From the NCBI GenBank assembly GCA_964605145.1, contig CAZSBG010000181.1:1-6504 (forward strand): a DNA stretch of 6,504 nt. The letters are read 5' to 3'. Below are positions 1-5,718 of this stretch, piece by piece. The number at the start of each line of letters is the position of its first letter. Position 1 is the stretch's first letter. The position numbers and the translations under genes are program-made. The stretch is from CAZSBG01 sp964605145 (GTDB lineage Bacteria; Zhuqueibacterota; Zhuqueibacteria; Thermofontimicrobiales; Thermofontimicrobiaceae). Under the pieces are notes generated by a model. That model saw nothing but the letters and a program-made list of their open reading frames with translations. It did not search any database and was not told the origin of the DNA.

Positions 1-128
1 TAGCCTGAATGGTGCTTCATTCCGAATTCAGTATATCTAACTTTGTTAAATTTCAAATATCTGTTTAATTTCATTAATAACATTAAGTTAAATATCTATT
101 GTTTGAAATTTGTGAATAATTCAGGTTA
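1..128 (+). repeat. 128-bp AT-rich repeat, left copy of an inverted pair
   Basis: This segment recurs in reverse complement at 2998-3125 with about 119 of 128 bases identical and no gaps. It begins TAGCCTGAAT and ends ATTCAGGTTA, so it carries its own imperfect terminal inverted repeat. Inside, AAATTTCAAA (48-57) is perfectly complementary to TTTGAAATTT (102-111), so the copy can fold on itself. It has no coding capacity. The size, short terminal repeats and internal palindrome resemble a miniature inverted-repeat element (MITE), but no target duplication can be checked because the window starts at its first base. The true left end may lie outside the window. Confidence 0.85.
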
Positions 129-131
129 AAT
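103..131 (+). promoter_or_regulatory. candidate promoter at the repeat's inner edge for the lyase gene
   Basis: TTGAAA (103-108) and TTAAAT (126-131) are 17 bp apart, a fair match to a sigma-70 type -35/-10 pair (TTAAAT matches TATAAT at 4 of 6). The lyase start is at 169 with its Shine-Dalgarno at 154-160. The repeat ends only 40 bp before that ATG, so unless transcription enters from further left, the promoter must lie in or at the edge of the repeat. The right-hand copy keeps TTGAAA but reads CTAAGT at the -10 place. AT-rich DNA gives chance matches easily. Confidence 0.35.
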
Positions 132-168
132 ATCAAAAAAAATGACATAAATAAAAGGAGTCAGGAAA

Positions 169-2190
169 ATGTTATCACGTCGTGATTTTGTCAAAATATC
201 CGGAATGGTATCCGGGTTGGTTCTGCTGAACCCGTTTTCGGTTACCCGTGCTTTCATGGAAAAAAATAGTGAAGATTTTAATCTGCTGTTTGAGCCATCT
301 CAAATTCCTGAACTAAGAAAACGACTGGAACTGCCACTTTTCAAAGCTTTCTGGCAAGAACTTTTAAATGCCGATTTGAAGGATGATAAAAATTTTCTGA
401 AAAAGGGAATTCAGTTCAATAATCAGCTTCGACATTTGCATCGTGTTGACAGAATTCTTCAACGAGAGGCGTTTATTTATGTGATGACTGGCGATAAAAA
501 GCGGGGAAAAATGGCTAAGCTGGCTCTGGAAAAAGTGCTGCAATTCAAAAAATGGGATTATTTTATTGAAGCAGGCAGAGATGTGATCGGTCTTCAGCGT
601 GCTCCGTTCACAACACAATCGGTTGTAGTGGCCTATCCCTGGATAGAGGATTTGCTTTCCGGCGATATGAAGAAAGAAGTGTTTGCACAATTACCCGAAA
701 AAGGATGCGAGCCGTGCTATCGCAGTCTCTGGGGTATGTTGAATAAAGAAAAGGTCGTGGGCTGGGGATTTGATCCTGAAAGCAGTTATTATGAAGAACG
801 CGATTTCAGTCGCTGGCCCTGGATTCTCTCGCGTACTAATTTACGTGCAGTCCCCATGAGCGCCTTGGCGCTCGGCGGTGTATTTCTGGAGGGAAAAGAT
901 AGCCGGGTGGAACGATGGATGGATGTGGTAAAACAAAGCTACGATGATTTTGTCGATCTGTTTGAAAAAGACGGAAGTTACAACGAAGGGACCGGCTATT
1001 GTAATTACACCAGCAGCGAACTCATTATTATGCTGGACATTTTAAAGCGACGTAAAAATTTGGACTGGTCTCGGGCTGTTAATTGGAATGGTGTCATGGA
1101 TTTCTTTTTAATGACGCGAATGCCCTCGGAACATCATCCTGACGGACACGTTAATTTTGGTGATGGCGGCAGAGGCTTTTTCTCTGATGTTGGTTACTGG
1201 GTCGCGCGCGAATATCGCAATCATGCGGCACAGTATGCGGCGGAAAATCACAGCCGAATGGACCGAATTTTTTCGGTAATCTGGTATGATCCGACTGTCG
1301 ATCCCAAAAAGCCAACCCGCGATTGGTATTATCGTGAATTTGACATTGGTTGGGTTGTGACCAGCACAGGATTTGAAAAGGACGACTTTTTGGTGGCGCT
1401 TCGAAGTGGCGGCCCGGCGAATCATGAAAACGCCGACAGAAACAGTTTTATTCTGAAATGTTATTCCGAAAATCTCCTTGTCGATAACTGGCACCCGCCG
1501 TATGACCACAATGACCCCGGCTGGCCATTGCGAACTTCGCCGGCCCACAACACCGTGCTGATCGATGGGAAAGGCCACCAGTACCACGATGGTTCGGAAG
1601 GGACAAATGCTTCAAAAGCTGAAGCGAAAATCATTCGGACTAAAAAAGAGGATCATTATGCCTATGTCACCAGCGATGCAACCCAGGCGTATCAATTGGT
1701 CAATGAAAATGTGAAAAATGTCAATCGGACCTTTGTCACAATCCCACGAATGAAATTTGCAGTAATCGTGGACCGTCTTGAGACAAAAGAACAGCCTGCA
1801 GAATTTGCAGCGCGCTGGTTTGTGGAGAACGAAGATGGCAATGGTAAAATAAATATCAATGGTGAATCGTTTGAATTTTTACGGCAAAATGCTAAACTGT
1901 TCGGGAAGTGCGCCGGTGATCTCGGAGTGAACTTAAGTCAGGCCAATTTCCCGGTGCCAAAGGAATCTGGCGTTTATCCGCACCTGGATGTAAATGCAGC
2001 GAAAAACGGTAACAAAATAATGCTCATCACGGCTGTGGCTGCGCTTCGACCCGACGAAAAACCGCCGTTTTTAGACATTCGATTCAATGGAAAGAACTGG
2101 TTGGTCAACACGGATATTGCCGGTCGAGAGGCAAAAGTGATTATCGTTCCGGAAACACAATATCCCAAAATATTAGTGAGAATAATGTAA
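169..2190 (+). CDS. exported heparinase II/III-like polysaccharide lyase
   Basis: Predicted 673-residue lyase that would cleave a uronic-acid-containing polysaccharide by beta-elimination in the periplasm or outside the cell. Seen: an N-terminal twin-arginine signal (SRRDFVK, residues 3-9, then a hydrophobic stretch to about 28); an alpha-helical toroid region (about 35-370) with DGSYNEGTGYCNY at 268-280 and NFGDGG at 329-334; and the heparinase II/III beta-sandwich core with GGPANHENADRNSF (His419) and AHNTVLIDG (His460). In this family a Tyr and His residues act as general base and acid; Tyr277 or Tyr280 and His419 are the likely counterparts, by motif only. The ATG has a strong AAAGGAG at 154-160. 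The protein looks complete. Substrate (heparinoid, alginate-like, other) cannot be assigned: no sulfatase, SusC/D pair or other carbohydrate gene is adjacent. It lies inside the inverted-repeat block. Confidence 0.85.
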   Translation: MLSRRDFVKISGMVSGLVLLNPFSVTRAFMEKNSEDFNLLFEPSQIPELRKRLELPLFKAFWQELLNADLKDDKNFLKKGIQFNNQLRHLHRVDRILQREAFIYVMTGDKKRGKMAKLALEKVLQFKKWDYFIEAGRDVIGLQRAPFTTQSVVVAYPWIEDLLSGDMKKEVFAQLPEKGCEPCYRSLWGMLNKEKVVGWGFDPESSYYEERDFSRWPWILSRTNLRAVPMSALALGGVFLEGKDSRVERWMDVVKQSYDDFVDLFEKDGSYNEGTGYCNYTSSELIIMLDILKRRKNLDWSRAVNWNGVMDFFLMTRMPSEHHPDGHVNFGDGGRGFFSDVGYWVAREYRNHAAQYAAENHSRMDRIFSVIWYDPTVDPKKPTRDWYYREFDIGWVVTSTGFEKDDFLVALRSGGPANHENADRNSFILKCYSENLLVDNWHPPYDHNDPGWPLRTSPAHNTVLIDGKGHQYHDGSEGTNASKAEAKIIRTKKEDHYAYVTSDATQAYQLVNENVKNVNRTFVTIPRMKFAVIVDRLETKEQPAEFAARWFVENEDGNGKININGESFEFLRQNAKLFGKCAGDLGVNLSQANFPVPKESGVYPHLDVNAAKNGNKIMLITAVAALRPDEKPPFLDIRFNGKNWLVNTDIAGREAKVIIVPETQYPKILVRIM

Positions 2191-2225
2191 ATTTTATTGT
2201 ATTGATTCAGATATCCACCATATAA

Positions 2226-2335
2226 TGTCATTTCGATCCCGAAGCTTCGGGAGAGAAATCTGCTTAATCACCTGTTTTTAATGAAATCCAGATTTCTCAT
2301 TTCTCCCGCATTCGCGGGATCTATTCGAAATGACA
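2226..2335. repeat. palindromic repeat A (TGTCATTTCGA family)
   Basis: A 110-bp inverted repeat with ends TGTCATTTCGA (2226-2236) and TCGAAATGACA (2325-2335). Each arm continues to AGAAATCTG or its complement (about 2254-2262 and 2289-2297). The left arm encloses CCCGAAGCTTCGGG (2238-2251) and the right arm CCCGCATTCGCGGG (2305-2318). These are two different 14-base sequences that each fold as a hairpin. The same outer sequences appear twice more in the window (5434-5599, 6065-6288), so this is an interspersed intergenic family. It begins 35 bp after the lyase stop and could stabilise or end that transcript, but neither core is followed by a T-run. Confidence 0.85.
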
Positions 2336-2351
2336 GCTGTTTTTTACGTTT

Positions 2352-2513
2352 TCACACAGTCCGAGAGTCGAGATATGACAAAGCACGAAGTTTATTAAAA
2401 TCATTTTTTATAGTATCAAATACCTGAATCGTGTCAGAGATTCGGAAATGCATTGAATCTAATTTTATAAGAGAAACGCCTAATTCGTCAGTTGTTGATT
2501 TTTTGATATGCAT
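2352..2513 (-). CDS. doubtful 53-residue reverse-strand ORF
   Basis: Reverse-strand ATG at 2513 to TGA at 2352-2354. The reading frame is open further upstream to a TAG at 2565-2567. The translation begins MHIKKSTTDELGV and ends KLRALSYLDSRTV, mixing hydrophobic and charged residues more like a real protein than most shadow frames. I do not recognise it. Against it: no Shine-Dalgarno precedes the ATG, it is short, and it is boxed between palindromic repeat A and another repeat at 2534-2594. It could be the surviving C-terminal piece of a disrupted gene, or chance. Confidence 0.2.
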   Translation of the reverse strand: MHIKKSTTDELGVSLIKLDSMHFRISDTIQVFDTIKNDFNKLRALSYLDSRTV

Positions 2514-2533
2514 TTCAACATCTATAAAATTAA

Positions 2534-2594
2534 TGGATTCCCGTCCACTATAAAAAAGGCGGATCTACCAACTTATAACGTGCGGGAATGACAT
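2534..2594. repeat. degraded inverted repeat (GGATTCCCG...CGGGAATGACA)
   Basis: TGGATTCCCG (2534-2543) and CGGGAATGACA (2583-2593) have the outer sequence of another common intergenic palindrome type, with the form GGATTCCCGC...GCGGGAATGACA. Here the inner arms (TCCAC and CGTG) no longer pair cleanly and the centre is AT-rich, so the copy looks decayed. It differs from the TGTCATTTCGA family but shares the TGTCATT end when read on the reverse strand. No coding function. Confidence 0.4.
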
Positions 2595-2620
2595 TGGAGG
2601 AAAAATCAAGTTTCTTGAAA

Positions 2621-2643
2621 GTTACATTTCATTTTGATGTAAC
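2621..2643. promoter_or_regulatory. operator-like dyad GTTACAT-N9-ATGTAAC
   Basis: A perfect 7-base inverted repeat, GTTACAT (2621-2627) and ATGTAAC (2637-2643), with a 9-base spacer. It lies 52 bp upstream of the coiled-coil gene's ATG and next to TTGAAA (2615-2620), which could serve as a -35 element. The position and symmetry suit a dimeric transcription-factor site, possibly a stress regulator given the gene family downstream. The factor cannot be named and the dyad may be fortuitous in AT-rich DNA. Confidence 0.35.
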
Positions 2644-2695
2644 TGTTATATGCTAATAAAAACTAAAAGATCATAACAAAATAAGGGGAACAAAG

Positions 2696-2983
2696 ATGGA
2701 AGATCGAAAAACATTCATCGACAAAATGGCAGCTAAGATCAAAGAATGGGACGCGAAAATTTAAAAGCTTGAAGCAAAAGCGGATACTGCGAAAGCTGAT
2801 TTGAAAACTGAATATTATCAACAGATTCACGAATTCCGTAACAAAAAAGAGGAAGCGAAACAAAAACTAAACCAACTCCAGGAAGACAGTGAAGACGCTT
2901 GGGAAGAACTGAAAGAAGGTATTGAGAATAGCTGGAAAATATTAGGAAATTTGGTAAAAAGCGCTTCTGAAGATTTTAAATAA
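2696..2983 (+). pseudogene. small coiled-coil protein gene interrupted by one in-frame TAA
   Basis: ATG at 2696, with AAGGGG at 2683-2688, opens a 95-codon frame whose codon 23 is TAA (2762-2764). The same frame then runs on to the TAA at 2981-2983. Residues 1-22 (MEDRKTFIDKMAAKIKEWDA then KI) and residues 24-95 (KLEAKADTAKAD... to SASEDFK) read as one lysine/glutamate-rich, tryptophan-punctuated helical protein. It resembles the small coiled-coil family that databases label sll1863-type stress response proteins (recalled, not searched). CAA, GAA or AAA at codon 23 would restore it by one substitution. No ATG follows the stop and the first alternative start, TTG at 2801, lacks a ribosome site, so restart is unlikely. 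Either a fresh nonsense mutation, a sequencing error, or, much less likely, readthrough. Confidence 0.75.
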
Positions 2984-2997
2984 TGATGTTGTACACT

Positions 2998-3125
2998 TAG
3001 CCTGTATTATTCACAAATTTCAAACAAAAAATGTTTAAATTAATGTTATTAATGAAATTAAACAGATATATGAAATTTAACAAAGTTAGATATAATGAAT
3101 TCGGAATTAAGCACCATTCAGGCTA
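2998..3125 (-). repeat. 128-bp AT-rich repeat, right copy of the inverted pair
   Basis: Reverse complement of 1-128 with nine substitutions and no indels by hand alignment. The inner end (TAGCCTGTATTATTC) begins 14 bp after the stop of the coiled-coil gene. The outer end (CACCATTCAGGCTA) runs straight into a further hairpin at 3123-3166. The internal palindrome is partly preserved: AAATTTCA (3016-3023 region) can pair with TGAAATTT (3071-3078). No coding capacity. Confidence 0.85.
3069..3096 (+). promoter_or_regulatory. weak candidate promoter within the right repeat, facing the patatin gene
   Basis: A perfect TATAAT lies at 3091-3096, with TATGAA (3069-3074) 16 bp upstream as a poor -35. 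In the left copy the same places read TATACT and TTTGAA. Transcription from here would give a leader of about 90 bases containing the 3123-3166 hairpin before the phospholipase start at 3192. The -10 is good, the -35 poor, and the region very AT-rich. Confidence 0.25.
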
Positions 3126-3166
3126 CCTGGATTCATTAATGCATTACAATGAATAATCCAGGTTAG
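3123..3166 (+). repeat. hairpin abutting the right-hand repeat
   Basis: CTACCTGG and ATTCATT (3123-3137) pair with AATGAAT and CCAGGTTAG (3148-3166), leaving bulges (AAT at 3155-3157 and one T) and a 10-base loop. The right arm GAATAATCCAGGTTA (3151-3165) matches the end of the left 128-bp copy, GAATAATTCAGGTTA (113-127), with one difference. It therefore seems to be part of, or related to, the same repeat family, and the element may really span 2998-3166. It lies directly upstream of the patatin gene and would be in its leader. Confidence 0.5.
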
Positions 3167-3191
3167 AAGACTATTGTGGGAAAAAAATTGC

Positions 3192-3959
3192 ATGAAAAAA
3201 CTGAGAAAAATCAAAAAGATCGGATTGGCACTTGGCGGCGGCGCTGTACTCGGCGCCGCTCATATTGGTGTTTTGAGAGCTCTGGAAGAATTTAACATTT
3301 CTGTCAGTTATATTGCGGGGACAAGCATTGGAGCGTTCATTTCAGCTTTTTACGCTTTTAGCAAAAATTGGAGAGAAATTGAAAAGATAACTATAGATTT
3401 AAACTGGTTGGATGTTTCGGGGCTATCTCTTTCGCAATATGGTTTACTCTCAAATAAAAAATTAGGTGAACTCGTAATCGAAACTATCGGAGATGTAAAT
3501 TTCGACAAAGCGAATATTCCTGTTGCCATGGTCGCTGCTAATATTTCAAACGGAGAAAAAGTCGTCCTAAAAGAAGGAAATGTAGCCCAGGCTGTAATGG
3601 CAAGCTCTTGTATTCCTGGTGTTTTTATACCAGTGGAGATTAATAAAACTTTATTAGTGGACGGTGGCATTATTGAAAATGTTCCCATAACTCCATTAAA
3701 AAACATGGGGGCTGATTTTATTATCGGTGTCGATTTGAATGCCGAACATTCTTATAAAAAGCCCGAGAATGTAATTGAAGTTTTGTTGAACGCTTTTGAT
3801 TTTACATTAATAAATGCCACAAAATTGCAAACAGAAAAAGCAGATGTTCTTATTACTCCAGATCTCTCTTCATTTAACTTGATTGATACGAATCAAGTGG
3901 CGGATTTAATTGAAAAAGGATATCTGGAAGCGAAAAAAGTATTTAAAAAAATAGCGTAG
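3192..3959 (+). CDS. patatin-like phospholipase (RssA-type)
   Basis: Predicted 255-residue serine hydrolase of the patatin family, which hydrolyses acyl esters of phospholipids or related lipids with a Ser-Asp dyad. Seen: the glycine-rich oxyanion-hole motif GLALGGGAVLGAAHIGV (residues 11-27), the nucleophile elbow GTSIG with Ser45, SSCIPGVFIPV (138-148), and the DGG motif with catalytic Asp157 followed by ENVPI. It has no signal peptide or membrane segment; the basic start (MKKLRKIKKI) suggests a cytoplasmic or membrane-surface enzyme. Size fits the compact bacterial family. The ATG at 3192 is chosen over an upstream TTG at 3174 because homologues begin shortly before the glycine motif; GGGA at 3178-3181 is a weak ribosome site. 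It stands alone: the next gene starts over 200 bp downstream. Physiological substrate is unknown. Confidence 0.85.
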   Translation: MKKLRKIKKIGLALGGGAVLGAAHIGVLRALEEFNISVSYIAGTSIGAFISAFYAFSKNWREIEKITIDLNWLDVSGLSLSQYGLLSNKKLGELVIETIGDVNFDKANIPVAMVAANISNGEKVVLKEGNVAQAVMASSCIPGVFIPVEINKTLLVDGGIIENVPITPLKNMGADFIIGVDLNAEHSYKKPENVIEVLLNAFDFTLINATKLQTEKADVLITPDLSSFNLIDTNQVADLIEKGYLEAKKVFKKIA

Positions 3960-4072
3960 AATTTTAAAAAGGCATATAAAAAGCGTTTCAAGGCGAAAGA
4001 AGGGCTATGTTTGAATTTTAATGCTCAGAGTCCCGCATTAAATATTTTAAAAGTTTGAGAGTTTTATGAATC

Positions 4073-4109
4073 GCAACCTTCTGCGCTTTAAGCGCGACAT
4101 TAGAGTTGC
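4073..4109 (+). other. stem-loop between the patatin and aminotransferase genes
   Basis: GCAAC (4073-4077) and GTTGC (4105-4109) can pair, enclosing an inner GCGC-TTTAA-GCGC hairpin (4083-4095). The outer arm is followed by TATTTTTAAG, so it might end phospholipase transcription, though the T-run is short and the outer stem only 5 bp. GCAAC occurs again at 4146-4150, offering an alternative partner for GTTGC. It overlaps the -35 of the candidate aminotransferase promoter. Confidence 0.3.
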
Positions 4110-4135
4110 TATTTTTAAGATAGACAAAATATAAA
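4106..4135 (+). promoter_or_regulatory. candidate promoter for the aminotransferase gene
   Basis: TTGCTA (4106-4111) and TATAAA (4130-4135) are separated by 18 bp and match the sigma-70 consensus at 4/6 and 5/6 positions. Transcription would begin about 30 bases before the AAGGA ribosome site at 4170-4174, and the preceding intergenic space is long enough for an independent promoter. Prediction by eye only. Confidence 0.4.
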
Positions 4136-4180
4136 CAAAAAGATTGCAACTAAATGAATGAAACCAATGAAGGAATCCAA

Positions 4181-5416
4181 ATGCTTAATCTCGAAAAATC
4201 AAAGAAATTGCATGCGCGAGCCTGGGAGATCATTCCAGGCGGAACCAATACCAACGCCAAACGAATCGAAAATCTTCTGAATGTTGATAACTTTCCAGCT
4301 TACATCGAGCGGGGAGAGGGCGCATACTTGTGGGATATTGACGGGAATAAATACATTGATTATATAGCCTCACTGGCGCCGATTAATATTGGCCACCACG
4401 ATCCGCGAATAGTTGAACGCCTGAAAAAACAGTTGGAAAAAGGCACGCTTTTTTCGCTGCCAAGCTCCAACGAAGTGAAGTTGAGCGAAGTGCTCATCGA
4501 AAAAATTCCATGCGCCGAGATGGTGAAAATTATGAAAACAGGCGCAGAAGTTACCTCAGCAGGCATTCGGGCAGCGCGATTCGCCACCGGGCGGGACATG
4601 ATTTTGAGCTGCGAATACCACGGCTGGCACGACTGGTGGTCCGCAAAGGTCGGGCATCCCGGCATTCCGCAATGTTACAAGGATTTGATTCGCGATTTCA
4701 CGTTCAACGATTTCGAAGCTTTGAAAAAGAAAGTAGAGGATCTGGATGGCAATGTCGCCTGTATCATTTTAACGGCAGCCGGGTATGGCGTTGAACCGAA
4801 AAATGATTTTCTGCAAAAGATCAGAAAACTGTGCGATGAAAAGGGCATCGTCCTCATTTTCGATGAAATCATCACCGGCTTTCGCTGGTCTATTGGCGGT
4901 GCGCAACTGAAATATGACGTCACCCCGGATTTGGCAGCGTTTGGAAAAGGCATGGCCAATGGCATGCCCATTTCTGTGCTCACTGGGAAAAAGGAAATTA
5001 TGTCCGGCTTGAAAGACACGCTGGTGACTTCGACCTTTGCCAGCGAATCCCTGTCCATCGAGGCGGCGCTGGAAACCATTAAAATAATTGAAGAAGATCA
5101 AATTATTGATAAACTGTATTCGCACTCAGACAAGCTGCGCGCCGGAATAAAACAAATCGCAACCAAACATAATTTTGAATTGGACACCATGGATCCCACA
5201 CCGGTGGTTAAATTTGAATTTCGCTCACTCACATCTGAACAGCGGAAAAATGCACAGTTCGAATTCATAAAAGAAGTCGCGTCAAAAGGTATTCTGATGC
5301 GCCAGGATGGCACAGGCATTTCTATGTGCGTCATCGCCGCGCTGAATCAGGACGACATCGATTACACAGTGGAAGTGATCGATGGCGCGATTGGGAAGGT
5401 GATAGCAGCAATATAG
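4181..5416 (+). CDS. class III PLP-dependent aminotransferase, glutamate-1-semialdehyde-aminomutase-like
   Basis: Predicted 411-residue cytoplasmic fold-type I enzyme using pyridoxal phosphate to move an amino group; substrate unknown. Seen: WEIIPGGTNTNAKR near the N-terminus, GAYLWDIDGNKYIDYI, the cofactor-phosphate region KTGAEVTSAGIRAAR, YHGWHDWW (from residue 146) stacking over the ring, FDEIITGFR with Asp228 for the pyridine nitrogen, and FGKGMANGMP with Lys256 as Schiff-base lysine. True HemL enzymes usually have a Glu-Pro before a GNxG motif; here the place reads IILTAAGYG (about 195-203). YHGWHDW is, as I recall, common in aminotransferases of sugar and surface-polysaccharide clusters, so hemL is not assigned. 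The ATG at 4181 has AAGGA 6 bp upstream; an in-frame ATG at 4154 has none and would add nine residues. It appears monocistronic. Confidence 0.85.
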   Translation: MLNLEKSKKLHARAWEIIPGGTNTNAKRIENLLNVDNFPAYIERGEGAYLWDIDGNKYIDYIASLAPINIGHHDPRIVERLKKQLEKGTLFSLPSSNEVKLSEVLIEKIPCAEMVKIMKTGAEVTSAGIRAARFATGRDMILSCEYHGWHDWWSAKVGHPGIPQCYKDLIRDFTFNDFEALKKKVEDLDGNVACIILTAAGYGVEPKNDFLQKIRKLCDEKGIVLIFDEIITGFRWSIGGAQLKYDVTPDLAAFGKGMANGMPISVLTGKKEIMSGLKDTLVTSTFASESLSIEAALETIKIIEEDQIIDKLYSHSDKLRAGIKQIATKHNFELDTMDPTPVVKFEFRSLTSEQRKNAQFEFIKEVASKGILMRQDGTGISMCVIAALNQDDIDYTVEVIDGAIGKVIAAI

Positions 5417-5433
5417 GTAATCAAACTAGCAAA

Positions 5434-5599
5434 TGTCATTTCGACGAACGAAGTGAGGAGAAATCTGGTGACCTAATTAAGGCCCAAACGAAAATTAGAT
5501 AAATTTGTTATTACGAGCGGAGTAAAGCGGAGTCGAGGAATCTGTATCTCCTGATAAATTGGTGGATTAACCAGATTTCTCCCTTCGGTAGAAATGACA
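5434..5599. repeat. palindromic repeat B (TGTCATTTCGA family), left of the GIY-YIG gene
   Basis: Left arm TGTCATTTCGACGAACGAAG running to GAGAAATCTGG (5434-5468); right arm CCAGATTTCTCCCTTCGG running to AGAAATGACA (5571-5599). The right arm is shorter and loses the CGA after ATTTC. Within it, ATTACGAGCGGAGTAAAGCG to GAGGAATCTG (5510-5543) is a diverged third arm of the related ATTGCGAGCG...AATCT type, so the copy seems nested or composite. It starts 17 bp after the aminotransferase stop. A reverse-strand frame through here translating to STEGRNL is a repeat product, not a gene. Confidence 0.85.
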
Positions 5600-5687
5600 G
5601 GTGTTTTTTGCTTTTGTATTACGATCGTCCGTTTGAAATGATATAACAGAACTTCTTTTGCGGAATTTCTGCTGTTTGTAGATGAAT

Positions 5688-5706
5688 CCCAAAGCTTAAA
5701 TTTGGG
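5688..5706 (+). promoter_or_regulatory. hairpin overlapping the GIY-YIG ribosome-binding site
   Basis: CCCAAA (5688-5693) pairs perfectly with TTTGGG (5701-5706) around a 7-base loop. The GGG of the stem is the start of GGGAG (5704-5708), the only Shine-Dalgarno-like sequence before the ATG at 5719. When folded, the hairpin would cover part of that site and lower translation. The stem is only six pairs, so the effect is uncertain. Confidence 0.4.
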
Positions 5707-5718
5707 AGTGAATAGCTC

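Noticed and set aside
1108..1587. 159-residue reverse-strand frame inside the lyase gene
   Set aside because: It lies wholly opposite a well-supported lyase gene, has no ribosome site and shows no recognisable domain.
2226..2335. CRISPR array or classical rho-independent terminator
   Set aside because: There is no regular direct repeat with spacers, and the hairpins lack a following T-run; it is an interspersed palindromic repeat.
2663..2863. 66-residue phenylalanine-rich reverse-strand frame
   Set aside because: It is the antisense of the lysine/glutamate-rich coiled-coil gene; AAA/GAA codons read backwards give TTT/TTC, which explains the composition.
1..3125. Insertion sequence with its own transposase
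   Set aside because: No transposase, integrase or recombinase reading frame is present between the inverted copies; only lyase, repeats and coiled-coil gene are seen.
3174..3191. Earlier TTG start for the phospholipase
   Set aside because: It adds only MWEKNC before the ATG at 3192, has no ribosome site of its own and extends beyond the usual family start.
4510..5125. Overlapping frames on both strands inside the aminotransferase gene (94, 134 and 118 residues)
   Set aside because: The plus-strand frame includes the correct motifs only in the other phase; all are shadows of the aminotransferase.
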